Source: Gordonia gummivorans (GTDB taxonomy: Bacteria > Actinomycetota > Actinomycetes > Mycobacteriales > Mycobacteriaceae). From it: DNA of 64,000 nt. The position numbers were made by a program, and so were the translations under genes. Shown here piece after piece: positions 9,408 through 18,462 of the stretch. The notes below the pieces were generated by a model. The model was not told the origin of the DNA, did not search any database, and saw only the letters and a program-made list of their open reading frames with translations. Each line of letters starts with the position of its first letter. Position 1 is the first letter of the stretch. The stretch is taken from positions 46,770 to 110,769 of the forward strand of contig NZ_JAKWBF010000019.1 in the NCBI RefSeq assembly GCF_022513585.1, given 5' to 3'.

Positions 9408-9875
9408 TCAGCCAGCAGCTGACGACCCACCCGAATCCCGGTTCTCCACCACCTGCGCCCTGACCATCTTCAGCAGGTCGATCATGACGTCGATGGTGTC
9501 CGGGCACAGCGAGTTGAGATCGATCCCCGACAGATGCGTGCCGGTGACGGCGAGCATCTCGACGTAGTCCTGCTGTTGCCGGACGCGGTCGAGGTCTTCG
9601 TCGGGGTTGGCAAGAAAGTAGGTGACGCTGACCTCGAACGCCCGCGCGATGGCCTCGACCGTCCGGAACGACGGCGTGCGGGCCTTACCTGTGCGGAGCT
9701 GCGAGATGTAGGCGTCGGAGAGCGAGTAGCCGAGGGCGTTGGCCTTCTCGGCGATCTTCTTGCCTGTGTAGCGCACGCCGTTCTCATCACGGCTGTGCTC
9801 GAAGAGATGTGCCAGCTTCTCGGCGAAGCTGAGGTCGTCGTCGGACGCGGTTGCACCTGCCCGTCCCGGGTTCAC
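9408..9875 (-). CDS. XRE-family helix-turn-helix regulator, EspR-like
   Basis: About 155 residues. The N-terminal part (LSFAEKLAHLFEHSRDENG, then GKKIAEKANALG, YSLSDAYISQLRTGKARTPS) is an XRE-type helix-turn-helix in the arrangement seen in actinobacterial EspR-like proteins. The family's second half is a helical dimerisation region, here VRQQQDYVEMLAVTG onward. The start is uncertain: GTG 9875 has AGGGGG seven bases upstream, while GTG 9884 and ATG 9944 are also in frame. Function as a nucleoid-associated or local regulator is inferred from family resemblance only. Confidence 0.7.
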   Translation of the reverse strand: MNPGRAGATASDDDLSFAEKLAHLFEHSRDENGVRYTGKKIAEKANALGYSLSDAYISQLRTGKARTPSFRTVEAIARAFEVSVTYFLANPDEDLDRVRQQQDYVEMLAVTGTHLSGIDLNSLCPDTIDVMIDLLKMVRAQVVENRDSGGSSAAG

Positions 9876-10014
9876 CCTCGTCACCCCCTCGCGTGTCGGA
9901 AAATCAACCCTACCCCGAGGTATGGCGGTTGCACGCGATGACATTGCGGGAGGGTGTCGCAGGTGCGGAGTGGGTCAGATGATCAGCTGCCGGGGAGATG
10001 AGCTATCGAGGCGA

Positions 10015-10224
10015 TCAGCTGTCATCACCGTCGGATCCGTTGGTGCCGCGGGTCTTGTTGTCGAGGTCGCGAAGGAAGTCTTGATCGTCGTCGGGGCCCA
10101 GCGGACCCCGCGTCGTCTTGGGGCCCGACGAGACGCCGCCGGTGCCCTCGCTTTGCGGGCCAAAGGCACGCCACAACAGGAAACCGATGGCGATGACACC
10201 GATCAGGGCGAACAGATAAGTCAT
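10015..10224 (-). CDS. small single-pass membrane protein
   Basis: A 69-residue protein with one N-terminal helix (YLFALIGVIAIGFLLWRAF) followed by a Gly/Asp-rich charged tail. ATG 10224 has a good GGGAGG ribosome site. No function can be assigned; small proteins of this design are common next to cytochrome and menaquinone genes in mycolate actinobacteria. Confidence 0.6.
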   Translation of the reverse strand: MTYLFALIGVIAIGFLLWRAFGPQSEGTGGVSSGPKTTRGPLGPDDDQDFLRDLDNKTRGTNGSDGDDS

Positions 10225-10281
10225 GGCAACCTCCCGTAACCCAGAGTACGTGAGGGTGTCTCGTAACGCGCCAACTGTCGT

Positions 10282-10506
10282 TCAGTGAGTGCGGCGATTC
10301 AGCAGCGCGACGACGTCCTCTTCACGGAAGCGACGGTGGCCACCGGGGGTGCGGATGGAGCCGAGGATGCCCGAGGTCGCCCAGCGCGCCACGGTCTTGG
10401 GGTTGACGTTGAACATCGCTGCGACCTGGCCCGGGGTCAGCGTGTGCTGGCTGGCCATGCCCGGAGTGATGAACGCTGCGGCGGGTGCCGGATTGATGGT
10501 GGTCAC
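10282..10506 (-). CDS. BldC-like MerR-type DNA-binding protein
   Basis: A 74-residue protein that is essentially one excisionase/MerR-type winged helix: LTPGQVAAMFNVNPKTVARW, then a wing with RTPGGHRRFREEDV. This closely follows Streptomyces BldC, a small protein binding DNA as head-to-tail oligomers at direct repeats. GTG 10506 is preceded by AGAGGGGA at good spacing. It is divergent from the DUF4229 gene with about 170 bases between starts, which probably holds both promoters. The family assignment is strong; its targets are unknown. Confidence 0.85.
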   Translation of the reverse strand: MTTINPAPAAAFITPGMASQHTLTPGQVAAMFNVNPKTVARWATSGILGSIRTPGGHRRFREEDVVALLNRRTH

Positions 10507-10678
10507 GGATGTTCCCCTCTGTCAGCCGCACCCGAGTCCTCGGGCGCGATGGTTCATGAATACACGCAAATCGCCCAGGTACTCGAACCGTCAGCAGAAG
10601 GTAAAGAACCGGCAAAGAAGCCTGTGACCTGCGGACGCGCGGACCGTGGTCCGGAACGCGCCCAGTAGTCTGGTCGTC

Positions 10679-11008
10679 GTGAGTGCTGCCGAAGACAAGA
10701 CCGACACCCCCTCCTCGGGCGAGCGTGCCACCGCCGGGTCGCTGGCCCTCGCGCTGGCCGCCTACACCCTGGCCCGACTCGCGTTGGTCGTGGTGGTGGC
10801 GGTTGTGATCGTGCTGGGCGCCCGGCTTGTCGACGTCGATGTGCCGCTCTACGTGGCCGCCGTTTTCGGTGTCCTGATCGCCCTGCCCCTGGGCATGGCC
10901 TTGTTCAAGGGACTTCGGCTCAAGGTGAACCGTCAGATCGACGCCATCGACCGGGATCGCAAGAAGCGGCACGACGACCTGCAGTCGCGCCTGCGCGGCA
11001 GCAAGTGA
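10679..11008 (+). CDS. DUF4229 small membrane protein
   Basis: A 109-residue protein with two predicted helices (about 28-55 and 60-80: VVVVAVVIVLGARL and VAAVFGVLIALPLGMALF) and a basic C-terminal tail (NRQIDAIDRDRKKRHDDLQ). This pattern and the location after the ccs operon match DUF4229 proteins such as Rv0531 (recollection). The function is unknown. GTG 10679 is chosen because it opens just before the helices; no clear ribosome site is visible. The downstream PLP enzyme starts seven bases after the stop, so they are probably co-transcribed. Confidence 0.75.
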   Translation: MSAAEDKTDTPSSGERATAGSLALALAAYTLARLALVVVVAVVIVLGARLVDVDVPLYVAAVFGVLIALPLGMALFKGLRLKVNRQIDAIDRDRKKRHDDLQSRLRGSK

Positions 11009-11014
11009 CGCCTC

Positions 11015-12136
11015 GTGCAGCCCACCCGTGACATCGACCGTCGCGCCGACCGCTCCTGGGCCGACAACGCCGTCCGCCTCATCGAGGCCGACGCCCGACG
11101 CAGCGCCGACACCCACCTGCTGCGCGTCGAACTGCCGGAGTGGTCGCGGTGGCGCGACGGTGACGCCGAGGTCGGCATCGACCTCTACCTCAAGGACGAG
11201 AGCACCCACCCCACCGGTTCGCTCAAGCACCGGTTGGCGCGCTCCCTGTTCCTGTACGCAATCTGCAACGGCTGGATCACCGAGGGCACCCCCGTCATCG
11301 AGGCGTCGTCGGGGTCGACGGCGGTCAGCGAGGCGTACTTCGCCAAGCTGATCGGCGTTCCGTTCATCGCCGTGATGACGGCCGGGACGTCGCCTGCCAA
11401 GACCGCGCTGATCGAACGTGAGGGCGGCCAGTGCCACTTCGTCCAGCGTGCCGGCGAGGTCTATGCGGAGGCGTTGCGCCTGGAGGCAGAACGCGGCGGG
11501 CACTTCATCGACCAGTTCACGATGGCCGAACGCGCCACCGACTGGCGTGGCAACAACAACATCGCCGAGTCGATCTTCGCCCAGATGGCCGACGAAGATC
11601 ATCCGATCCCCACCTGGATCGTGGTGGGCGCCGGCACCGGCGGCACCTCGGCAACCCTGGGCCGCTACCTGCGCTACCGCAGGCATCCGACGTGGCTGTG
11701 CGTCGTCGACCCGGAGAACTCGGTGTTCTTGCCCGCCTTCGAATCCGGCGACGGAGCACTGACGTCGGACGCCGGGTCGCGCATCGAGGGCATCGGCCGT
11801 CCGCGGGTGGAACCCTCCTTCGTCTCCCAGGTCATCGACCGCATGATCGGTGTGCCCGACGAAGCCTCGATCGCCACCGCCCGCTGCGTCACCAACCGCC
11901 TCGGCCGACGCGTCGGCGGCTCCACCGGCACCAACATGTGGGGCGCCTTCTCCCTGGTCGCCGAAATGGTCGCCCAACGACGCACCGGCAGCGTGGTCAC
12001 CCTATTGTGCGATCCCGGAGATCGTTACAGCACAACCTATTTCGACGACTCCTGGCTGGCCGCCCAAGGCTTCGACCTCGGACCCGCCACCGCCGTGCTC
12101 GACGAGTTCTTGGCCACGGGTCGCTGGAGTGGCTGA
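11015..12136 (+). CDS. PLP-dependent cysteine synthase-family enzyme, Cds1-like
   Basis: A 373-residue fold-type II PLP enzyme. The PLP lysine is K71 in [20 protein letters not shown]. The substrate-binding loop is [10 protein letters not shown], and the phosphate-binding loop is [14 protein letters not shown]. It resembles actinobacterial Cds1 (Rv3684), reported as an L-cysteine desulfhydrase releasing sulfide, rather than the canonical CysK/CysM. Start GTG 11015 lies seven bases after the DUF4229 stop. The exact reaction (cysteine breakdown or synthesis) is inferred. Confidence 0.78.
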   Translation: MQPTRDIDRRADRSWADNAVRLIEADARRSADTHLLRVELPEWSRWRDGDAEVGIDLYLKDESTHPTGSLKHRLARSLFLYAICNGWITEGTPVIEASSGSTAVSEAYFAKLIGVPFIAVMTAGTSPAKTALIEREGGQCHFVQRAGEVYAEALRLEAERGGHFIDQFTMAERATDWRGNNNIAESIFAQMADEDHPIPTWIVVGAGTGGTSATLGRYLRYRRHPTWLCVVDPENSVFLPAFESGDGALTSDAGSRIEGIGRPRVEPSFVSQVIDRMIGVPDEASIATARCVTNRLGRRVGGSTGTNMWGAFSLVAEMVAQRRTGSVVTLLCDPGDRYSTTYFDDSWLAAQGFDLGPATAVLDEFLATGRWSG

Positions 12137-12160
12137 ATCCAACGCTGCCTGAGTCCTACC

Positions 12161-12256
12161 GCTGCCTGAGGTGCGACGAGCGCTAGCGAGGAGCCTCGAA
12201 GGCCTGGTGAGACGACAATGTAACCCCACCAATGTCTTCGAGGCTCGCACCTAGCC
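12161..12256. repeat. intergenic inverted repeat, repeat family A
   Basis: The left arm GCTGCCTGAGGTGCGACGAG starts at 12161 and runs to CCTCGAAGG at 12202. An incomplete opposing arm, CTTCGAGGCTCGCACCTAG, ends near 12256. The same unit is found at 29475, 41670 and, diverged, 44371. It separates two convergent genes. Confidence 0.85.
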
Positions 12257-12270
12257 AGCGGAATGGGATC

Positions 12271-13077
12271 TCACCGCGACGCCCCTCCCACAAACGCGAG
12301 CGCATCATCGCCCTGGTAGCACGTCGGGTCTGCGTGATCCCCACGGCACTCGACGAGTTCGACGTCGGCCACCTTGCCGAACCTGATCGCGAAGGCGCGG
12401 GCGCCTGCGCCAGACGGGACGACGGTGTCGGTGGTGGAGTAGTAGAACCGGAACCGCTTGCCCGCGAACCGCTGTGGGTAGAAGGTGAGGGGATCGGCGC
12501 GATCGGGAACCGTACCGCCCCAGGCTGCCTCGATGAAATCCACCCCGCGCAGCGTCGGTGGGATTCCGGTGAGTGGCGAAATCCCGATGAGTCCGTTCAC
12601 ATTTCGATAGGCCGGCTCCGCCATCAGCCGCAAGGCGGCGACGGTGCCCATCGACTCCGACGCGAACTGTAGGCGTGTTGTGCCGTAGCGGGTTCGAGCT
12701 GCACCGATGAGTGCGCGGTACTCGCGCAGAGCTGCGTCGTTGCCGAAGGAGTTGCCGCCCGCATTGGCCGACACGATGACCCACCCATTGCGCATGAGCG
12801 GCTCCGCGAAGTGTCGCTGTCGTGGGTCGTGGTCGAATTCGGTTCCATCGGAATCCATTCCGTGGAACCAGACCAGGATTCCGGCCGGTTTGAGGTTCTC
12901 CTGGCGGTAGGCTCGCATGTTCGGGCCGAGCTCGTCGGAGACGATTCCGGAGGACTGCTCTGATTCGGGGGCAGGCTTGGTGCCCAGCACGCTGCATCCC
13001 GAAACCGCTGCGACCAAGAGGGCGACAAGAATCGCATAGATGGCACCGACCTGCCTGGACGTAGTGGTCATGTGCAT
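12271..13077 (-). CDS. alpha/beta-hydrolase-like lipoprotein of the exopolysaccharide locus
   Basis: A 268-residue lipoprotein (lipobox AVSGC, Cys28). The mature domain shows an alpha/beta-hydrolase order: GILVWFHGMDSDG (oxyanion region), NAGGNSFGND, a nucleophile elbow FASESMGTVAAL (Ser142, S-x-S-x-G rather than the usual G-x-S-x-G), an Asp in STTDTVVPSG and a His in CRGDHADP. Such enzymes de-esterify or transacylate; given the acyltransferase four bases upstream it may remove or process acyl groups on the polysaccharide, but this is inference. ATG 13077 or 13071 both fit. It is the last gene of the nine-gene minus-strand operon. Confidence 0.72.
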   Translation of the reverse strand: MHMTTTSRQVGAIYAILVALLVAAVSGCSVLGTKPAPESEQSSGIVSDELGPNMRAYRQENLKPAGILVWFHGMDSDGTEFDHDPRQRHFAEPLMRNGWVIVSANAGGNSFGNDAALREYRALIGAARTRYGTTRLQFASESMGTVAALRLMAEPAYRNVNGLIGISPLTGIPPTLRGVDFIEAAWGGTVPDRADPLTFYPQRFAGKRFRFYYSTTDTVVPSGAGARAFAIRFGKVADVELVECRGDHADPTCYQGDDALAFVGGASR

Positions 13078-13081
13078 GTGA

Positions 13082-14425
13082 TCACCCACTTTCGGTGCCT
13101 TTCGCGTCCAGTATCGGCACGGCGTGCTCGGTGGCGAGGCGCAAGGCCGCGTCGACTGTGTCGATGGAGTGGTAGCGGGTGTCGAAGGACGCGGACAAGT
13201 CATATCGGTCTCGCATCATCGGCATCAGCAGCGCAATGCCGCGTGGGTCTGCCGGCTCGGTCAGTGCGCTGAACACGTGTGCGTCGAAACCTCCGATCCA
13301 GGCACCGTCGGGCATGTCGTCGAGCCCGAGTAGGTGGCTGAAGGACAACACTGTCGCGGATTGCGCTGTGGTCGGTTCGTCGATCTCCTGAGAGTGGGTG
13401 TTTCGCCGTCTCGTTGACATCCACTGGCCGAACGAGATGGCGAGCATCGCCGCCAGCGGACGTCCCGAGGTGAGCGCAGCGGTCAGCTCATCCTGCAGCG
13501 ACTTCGGCGAATATGATTCGGAAAAGGGAAGATTCAATCCTACCGCCGCGTTTCCGAGGTAGTTGCGCATCGCGGGGTCGTATCGCCGGCCGTCGACCAC
13601 CACATGGACATGCGGGGCCAGCTCAACCCCGACCTCTCGCATCGCACGGGTCAAGACGGTCATCATGAGCACCGCCACCGAGACGCCGGGCGTGTTCGAG
13701 TCGCGCCATTGGCGCAGGGCAGTGAGGTCGGCCGGTCGCAGCCGTGCCGATCGCGTGCACCGGGTCGACGCCTGAGGTGAGGCCGGCGGCCTCTCGTCTT
13801 CGGCCTTGGGTGAGCGAGCATCCGGGGTCGACGGCGCGCGTCGCTTACTGAAGGTTGCGCGTGCGAGTGCGAGGAGAAGTCGCGGGTCGGACCGGATATG
13901 ACGCGCGAGCGACCGCGCCATATGTGGTGTGACCTCGGGCGCCCCCGCCCACGCCGGTGTCGAATCCGGTTGGTATCGCGTCAAGTACAGCCACAGCTGG
14001 ACAACCATCACACCGTCGAACACACCGTGCGGGATGTCGGTGATCAGATAGTCGTCGGCGATGTAGATCCGCAAACCGACGGGTGTCGGCTCAGACGAGT
14101 GCAAGAGCGCGAGCTTCTCCTGGATGGTCAAGCCCACGGTGTCGGGAAATGCGGTGTGCCAGTCAAGCACCGCATGGAGGAGATGGTTGGGGTCGTACTG
14201 CCATGTCCGGCTGCCTGGAACCCGGATGATCCCGAGCCGGTTCCCGGCCGAAATCCATCCCAGCCGAAGCAGATCGGCGGTCAGGCCACTGACTGTGGGG
14301 ACCCGCACCGGACCCATCGCCACGATCACTCGAGAATCGCCGCGGGCGAGGTCGAGTCGGGTGGGTTTGACCGACCGCACGGCGCCTGCCCCCGCGGTTG
14401 ACAGGCGTTGTGGTGCAAGCGTCAT
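13082..14425 (-). CDS. condensation-fold (CoA-dependent acyltransferase superfamily) protein
   Basis: A 447-residue protein with a likely acyltransfer motif HGVFDG (an HxxxDG type site, residues about 134-139). A C-terminal half of the same fold includes DGRRYDP and GNAAVGLNLPF, which echo the DFG-like and latch regions of condensation/PapA/WS-DGAT enzymes. I read it as an O-acyltransferase modifying the polysaccharide or a lipid; the acceptor is unknown. A low-complexity Ser/Arg/Pro linker joins the halves. ATG 14425 overlaps the upstream glycosyltransferase stop by four bases. Confidence 0.6.
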   Translation of the reverse strand: MTLAPQRLSTAGAGAVRSVKPTRLDLARGDSRVIVAMGPVRVPTVSGLTADLLRLGWISAGNRLGIIRVPGSRTWQYDPNHLLHAVLDWHTAFPDTVGLTIQEKLALLHSSEPTPVGLRIYIADDYLITDIPHGVFDGVMVVQLWLYLTRYQPDSTPAWAGAPEVTPHMARSLARHIRSDPRLLLALARATFSKRRAPSTPDARSPKAEDERPPASPQASTRCTRSARLRPADLTALRQWRDSNTPGVSVAVLMMTVLTRAMREVGVELAPHVHVVVDGRRYDPAMRNYLGNAAVGLNLPFSESYSPKSLQDELTAALTSGRPLAAMLAISFGQWMSTRRRNTHSQEIDEPTTAQSATVLSFSHLLGLDDMPDGAWIGGFDAHVFSALTEPADPRGIALLMPMMRDRYDLSASFDTRYHSIDTVDAALRLATEHAVPILDAKGTESG

Positions 14426-15750
14426 GGCGCACCACTCCCGCTCGGCTCGGGCTTGGGTGGCGCAACCCGCTCGCTTGCAGTGGGTTCTCCGAAGTGGCGG
14501 AATGGCTTCGGTTTGCGGCCTTGCGACCGTGCCGTCAGCAGAGCTCGCGGTCCGGCGATCAGGCCCGAGAACTCGGCACGGGCGGCGCCGGTGACACTGG
14601 GAACCGATGGGGCAGAGCGCGGTTTGGCCCGCCCGTAGAACGATGTGACGAGATGTGCCGCGGCCGAACCGGCGCGGGCAAGCGCAAGCGGCGCCAGGTC
14701 GCGATCAAAGGCGATCTTGGTGAGCCATGCGCCGAGTCCCAGACCGTACCCATGTGCCTGGGCGGACAACGCATCGTCGTCGTCGCGATGCTGATGCCAG
14801 GTGATTGCATCCGGCTCGCACACCAGGGTGTGACCGGCGACGATGGTCCGTACGAACCAGTCGATGTCTTCGCCGCCCTTGGCCGGTGATCCGGCTCCCA
14901 GTGCCTCGTCGAAACCACCCAGGGCAAACGCGACCGAACGACGGACCGCAAAGTTCGCACCGGTGCCGTAATCGCCTACCCGGAACGGGAAAAGCTTTCC
15001 GTGCGACGGATCGTCCCGGCGGTATTCGCGACGTTCGAGACTGTTCGCCCAGCGCACCCGCTGCTCGAAGGTGCACTGGGCAGCAGTCCGTAGTTGTGCC
15101 GCGGGCACAAGTCCGGTCACGCAGGCCACCGCCGGATCCGACAGGGGCGCAACCAGGCGCTCCAGCCAGTATCTGTCGACCACCACGTCGTCGTCGGTGA
15201 AGGCAACTATCGCGTGGGTGGCGGCTTCGAGTCCTCGGTTACGCGCCGCAGCCAGACCGGGCACCGAGGCGTGGATCGCCCGCACTCGTGGGTCGGCCAG
15301 CGAATCGACGTAACGCCACGTATCGAGCGTGGTGGCCGCGTTGTCCACAACCACCACCTCGAATTGCGGATAGTCCATCGCCAGCAGAGATTCGACGGCA
15401 CGTGTCGCTGCGGCGGTGCGATCTCGTGTGCACAGCACCACGGACACGGGCGGAAGATCTGCTGGCACCGAGTCGTGCGCGGCCCGCTCGGGTAGCCGTG
15501 ACATCTCGCGGCACACTTCGCGACCGAGAATCACCCCGTCGTCGATGCCCACTTCGATGAACCCGAGGACGGTCCGGCCGTTGCGCACGAGCAGTCGCGC
15601 CTGCTGGTACCCGTCGGAGTCCAGCGCCTTGACCGTGTCCGCATAGGGTTGTGACAGCTGCACTTCGCCGATCCAGCGGCCGTCGTCGGTCGTGGGTGGG
15701 CCTTCGCCACCCAGCACTGGCGCGAGTGTGTCGATCTGCTCAGCTTCCAT
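14422..15750 (-). CDS. family 2 glycosyltransferase with N-terminal extension
   Basis: About 442 residues. An extra N-terminal domain of about 90 residues precedes the GT-A domain: VSVVLCTRDRTAAATRAVES, VVVVDNA, the metal-binding DDD in AFTDDDVVVD, and KGGEDIDWFVRT. GT2 enzymes transfer a sugar from a nucleotide donor, here probably while building the repeat unit on a lipid carrier. ATG 15750 has a GAGGA site seven bases upstream and overlaps the pyruvyl-transferase gene by 11 bases; an in-frame start at 15786 is possible but overlaps more. Confidence 0.85.
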   Translation of the reverse strand: MEAEQIDTLAPVLGGEGPPTTDDGRWIGEVQLSQPYADTVKALDSDGYQQARLLVRNGRTVLGFIEVGIDDGVILGREVCREMSRLPERAAHDSVPADLPPVSVVLCTRDRTAAATRAVESLLAMDYPQFEVVVVDNAATTLDTWRYVDSLADPRVRAIHASVPGLAAARNRGLEAATHAIVAFTDDDVVVDRYWLERLVAPLSDPAVACVTGLVPAAQLRTAAQCTFEQRVRWANSLERREYRRDDPSHGKLFPFRVGDYGTGANFAVRRSVAFALGGFDEALGAGSPAKGGEDIDWFVRTIVAGHTLVCEPDAITWHQHRDDDDALSAQAHGYGLGLGAWLTKIAFDRDLAPLALARAGSAAAHLVTSFYGRAKPRSAPSVPSVTGAARAEFSGLIAGPRALLTARSQGRKPKPFRHFGEPTASERVAPPKPEPSGSGAP

Positions 15751-17155
15751 TGTTTGTCCTCGGTTTGTCGTAGGAGTCGTCTTCATCGCGGCCGACGTGG
15801 TGTCCCGCGGCGTGGGGATCGGTGACTGGGGCGAACCATTGGCATGCCCTGTCTTGCAAGGTTGTTCGATGACCTTCCGTGATCGCGGCCAGGCGCGATC
15901 GTGCGCTCGGCGAGTTCATCTGACGGCCCAGCGCGGTGGCGATGTGCCCGCCGGTGACCTCGGCAAAGCCGGCGACCGCATCGCCGAGACCCGACGCACG
16001 CATCACGCCCTCGGATTTCGACGAGAAGTAGGCGATTGCGAAAGTCGGTGTCCCCGAGATAGTTGCCAGGACTGCGGCGTGTAGCCGTACGGCGATCATG
16101 CAGGCCGCACGCCCGTACAGCGCAGCCAGCTCGGTGGGACTCAGATCTTCGTCGGCATACGACGCGGGTATCTGGTGCCGGTCCAACGCGGCGTGCAGCC
16201 TGTGGGAGATCGGGCGGTCGTCCTCGATACGGGTAGGACCCAAGGTGTGTGCGACGACGAGGACATGATCGATGAGCCCGGTTCGGCGCAGTGTCGCTGT
16301 TGCGTCGATGATCTGGGCGATGACCCGATCGTTCGCGCCGTCCTCCAGTGAGGGATGCGCACGCATGGCGATTACTGCGGTCCTTGCCATCTCGGCGGGG
16401 ACGGCCGTCACCGCCGCATCGACCCGCGAGCTGTTGTCGGAGGTGATGGCGTAAGCCATATCTGGTGCGAGTTCCGGCTTCGCCAAACCGAGTTCGCGCG
16501 CAACCGTCAACGATTTCTCGTCGCGGACGACGGTGTGGTTTGCCCCGCCGAGCATCCGGGCGGCGAGCCGGCGTGCGGCGGGCCGTGAGGCGGGGAAGGG
16601 GCCAAGCGTGTGGCCGAGCAGTACGGTCGGAATACCCATTCTGCTCGCAGCGGTCAGTGGTGCCGCCAAGGTGAACAGCCGGGCGAGGCTCACCACCGGC
16701 TGTACCGATGCGTCGGTGTACAGGTTGGAGCCGCCGACGCCGACAACGAGATCGGCATCGGCGAAGATGCGCCGGTACCGTTGCGGCACGCGGCCGAAAG
16801 CCGTTGCGGCGGCAGGTGACAACAGGCGGGAGAACCAGATCGGGACGTCGACGAGTGGTGACGCGTCATCCCGTCCGCGGAGCTCCGACGGCATCGGATT
16901 GGGCAGCAGAACGGCATCCGGGCGCCTTCGGGCGATGTGGCGCATCGCATCATTGCCCTGATCGGGGTTCTCGGTGAGTCCAACGACGCTGACCGTCGCA
17001 TGCGGACTCACGTGCGTGGCGAGACTCAGTACGCCCTCCGTGATCGCTGAGTCGCCCTTGTTGTCATCGTGCCACGCATTCACCAACACGATGTGGGGCC
17101 GGCGTGCGGCAGGCCGCGACGCTTGGGGGACCATCGAGCCGATCACCTCCGTCAT
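15740..17155 (-). CDS. polysaccharide pyruvyl transferase family protein
   Basis: A 471-residue CsaB/WcaK-type protein: HIVLVNAWHDDNKGDSAI at the N-terminus, LVVGVGGSNLYTDA, GIPTVLLGHTLGPF, and a C-terminal signature AVRLHAAVLATISGTPTFAI followed by YFSSK. The family moves pyruvate from phosphoenolpyruvate to a sugar as a ketal, giving acidic exopolysaccharides or cell-wall polymers. ATG 17155 overlaps the flippase stop (ATGA). The last 40 residues are polar and variable. The pyruvyl acceptor cannot be predicted. Confidence 0.85.
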   Translation of the reverse strand: MTEVIGSMVPQASRPAARRPHIVLVNAWHDDNKGDSAITEGVLSLATHVSPHATVSVVGLTENPDQGNDAMRHIARRRPDAVLLPNPMPSELRGRDDASPLVDVPIWFSRLLSPAAATAFGRVPQRYRRIFADADLVVGVGGSNLYTDASVQPVVSLARLFTLAAPLTAASRMGIPTVLLGHTLGPFPASRPAARRLAARMLGGANHTVVRDEKSLTVARELGLAKPELAPDMAYAITSDNSSRVDAAVTAVPAEMARTAVIAMRAHPSLEDGANDRVIAQIIDATATLRRTGLIDHVLVVAHTLGPTRIEDDRPISHRLHAALDRHQIPASYADEDLSPTELAALYGRAACMIAVRLHAAVLATISGTPTFAIAYFSSKSEGVMRASGLGDAVAGFAEVTGGHIATALGRQMNSPSARSRLAAITEGHRTTLQDRACQWFAPVTDPHAAGHHVGRDEDDSYDKPRTNNGS

Positions 17156-18462
17156 GCGGATCCCTCCTGGACTCGAAGGGCATGCTTTCCCCGGGTCAGG
17201 CCGATGAGGCCGGCGAGACCCGCAACCAACGAGCCGACGCATGCCCCGACGGCAGCGCCGACCGCGCCCCACGCGATGATCGAGATCACCAGGAACGGCA
17301 CGGTGATCACACTCGTGGCGAAGTTGGTGACGAGCAGCGCGCGGGTGGCCAGCGACGCCCGCAACACCGCGGCCCAGACGACAAAGCTGACACGCAGAAT
17401 CGATGCGAGACATAGCACGGCGAGGGTGAGCCAGAGGGTTTGATGGTCGTATCCGTCGCCGAACAGCTCGAAGAGCACCGGTGCCGTCACGATCAGGCCC
17501 AGCGCGACGGCGATGACCGCAGCCTGACTCACCCACCAGACCCGGACGATCACCTGTCGCGGCTCGCGTGCGGTGGGTAGGTGTTTGGTGAGTGCCATCG
17601 CAGCGCCGATGGAGACGAAGTCCAGACTCTGCGCGATGGGCAGCATCAACGCGAGGATCGCTCCCTGAACCGGCCCCGCCAGCCATGTCGTGAGAAACGG
17701 AGCCGCGAGCAGGACTCCCATCGAGACCAGGCTCGCCGTCCCGTCCCGCAGTGAAAAGACAAGCAGCGCACTCCGTTTGTGTTCGCGGACCATTCCTACG
17801 GGCGCGAGATTGTGCCCGACGAGCGGCGGCGCCATCCAGGCGACGAGGGCGATACCGATCGTCGCGGCGACCAGCGACGCGGTCACCGCACTCATCGGCA
17901 GCGCCACCAGCAAGGCGATCGGCAGCGCGGCCGCCTTGAGGACGCTGACTCCCAGATTGAGCGGTGGCAGTCGCCGAGCCGCCGACAGTGCGGTGAGCAC
18001 GGTGTCCTTGAATGCGAAGAAGGCCAGGACAACCGATCCCAGCGCGATGACCACGGTGGTGCGCGCCGATGCCTCGCCGACGGTCAACGCTCCCACGACT
18101 CCAGCGACCGCGCCGGTGACGAGGGCGCCTACTCCGACGATCGTGATGGCTTCCAGCAGACGCTGACGACGACCGGCTGCATCCGATGCCGGGATCATCG
18201 CAGTGATCGCGTTTCCCGGGCCGGATGCGGCCACCGCCCCGGCGGTGGTCATCAACGACAGCACCGCCGTCTCGATTCCGAGTTCATGTGGTGGTATCAG
18301 GCGTGCCGCGAGCGTCCAGAACGCGATGCCGGTCGCCGCCGACAACGCGGAGGTGACGATGAGCGCGACCGAATCGACGGCAAGTGGTGTCGAACTGAAA
18401 CGCGCGAATGGATTTCGTCGCCGTAGGCGCCGTTGGGTACTCGGAGATACAGCCACCGTCAC
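17152..18462 (-). CDS. polysaccharide flippase (MATE/Wzx-like MOP family)
   Basis: A 436-residue membrane protein with about twelve to fourteen hydrophobic segments and the layout of lipid-linked oligosaccharide flippases (for example ALSAATGIAFWTLAARLIPP at the first helix). It should move the undecaprenyl-linked repeat unit across the membrane. GTG 18462 is chosen because it forms a GTGA overlap with the GT4 gene, the rule throughout this operon; the open frame extends upstream but overlaps GT4 in antisense-looking sequence. Confidence 0.82.
   Translation of the reverse strand: MTVAVSPSTQRRLRRRNPFARFSSTPLAVDSVALIVTSALSAATGIAFWTLAARLIPPHELGIETAVLSLMTTAGAVAASGPGNAITAMIPASDAAGRRQRLLEAITIVGVGALVTGAVAGVVGALTVGEASARTTVVIALGSVVLAFFAFKDTVLTALSAARRLPPLNLGVSVLKAAALPIALLVALPMSAVTASLVAATIGIALVAWMAPPLVGHNLAPVGMVREHKRSALLVFSLRDGTASLVSMGVLLAAPFLTTWLAGPVQGAILALMLPIAQSLDFVSIGAAMALTKHLPTAREPRQVIVRVWWVSQAAVIAVALGLIVTAPVLFELFGDGYDHQTLWLTLAVLCLASILRVSFVVWAAVLRASLATRALLVTNFATSVITVPFLVISIIAWGAVGAAVGACVGSLVAGLAGLIGLTRGKHALRVQEGSA

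Noticed and set aside
10322..11977. 551-residue open frame antisense to the PLP enzyme and DUF4229
   Set aside because: Overlaps three supported genes and has no recognisable domain.
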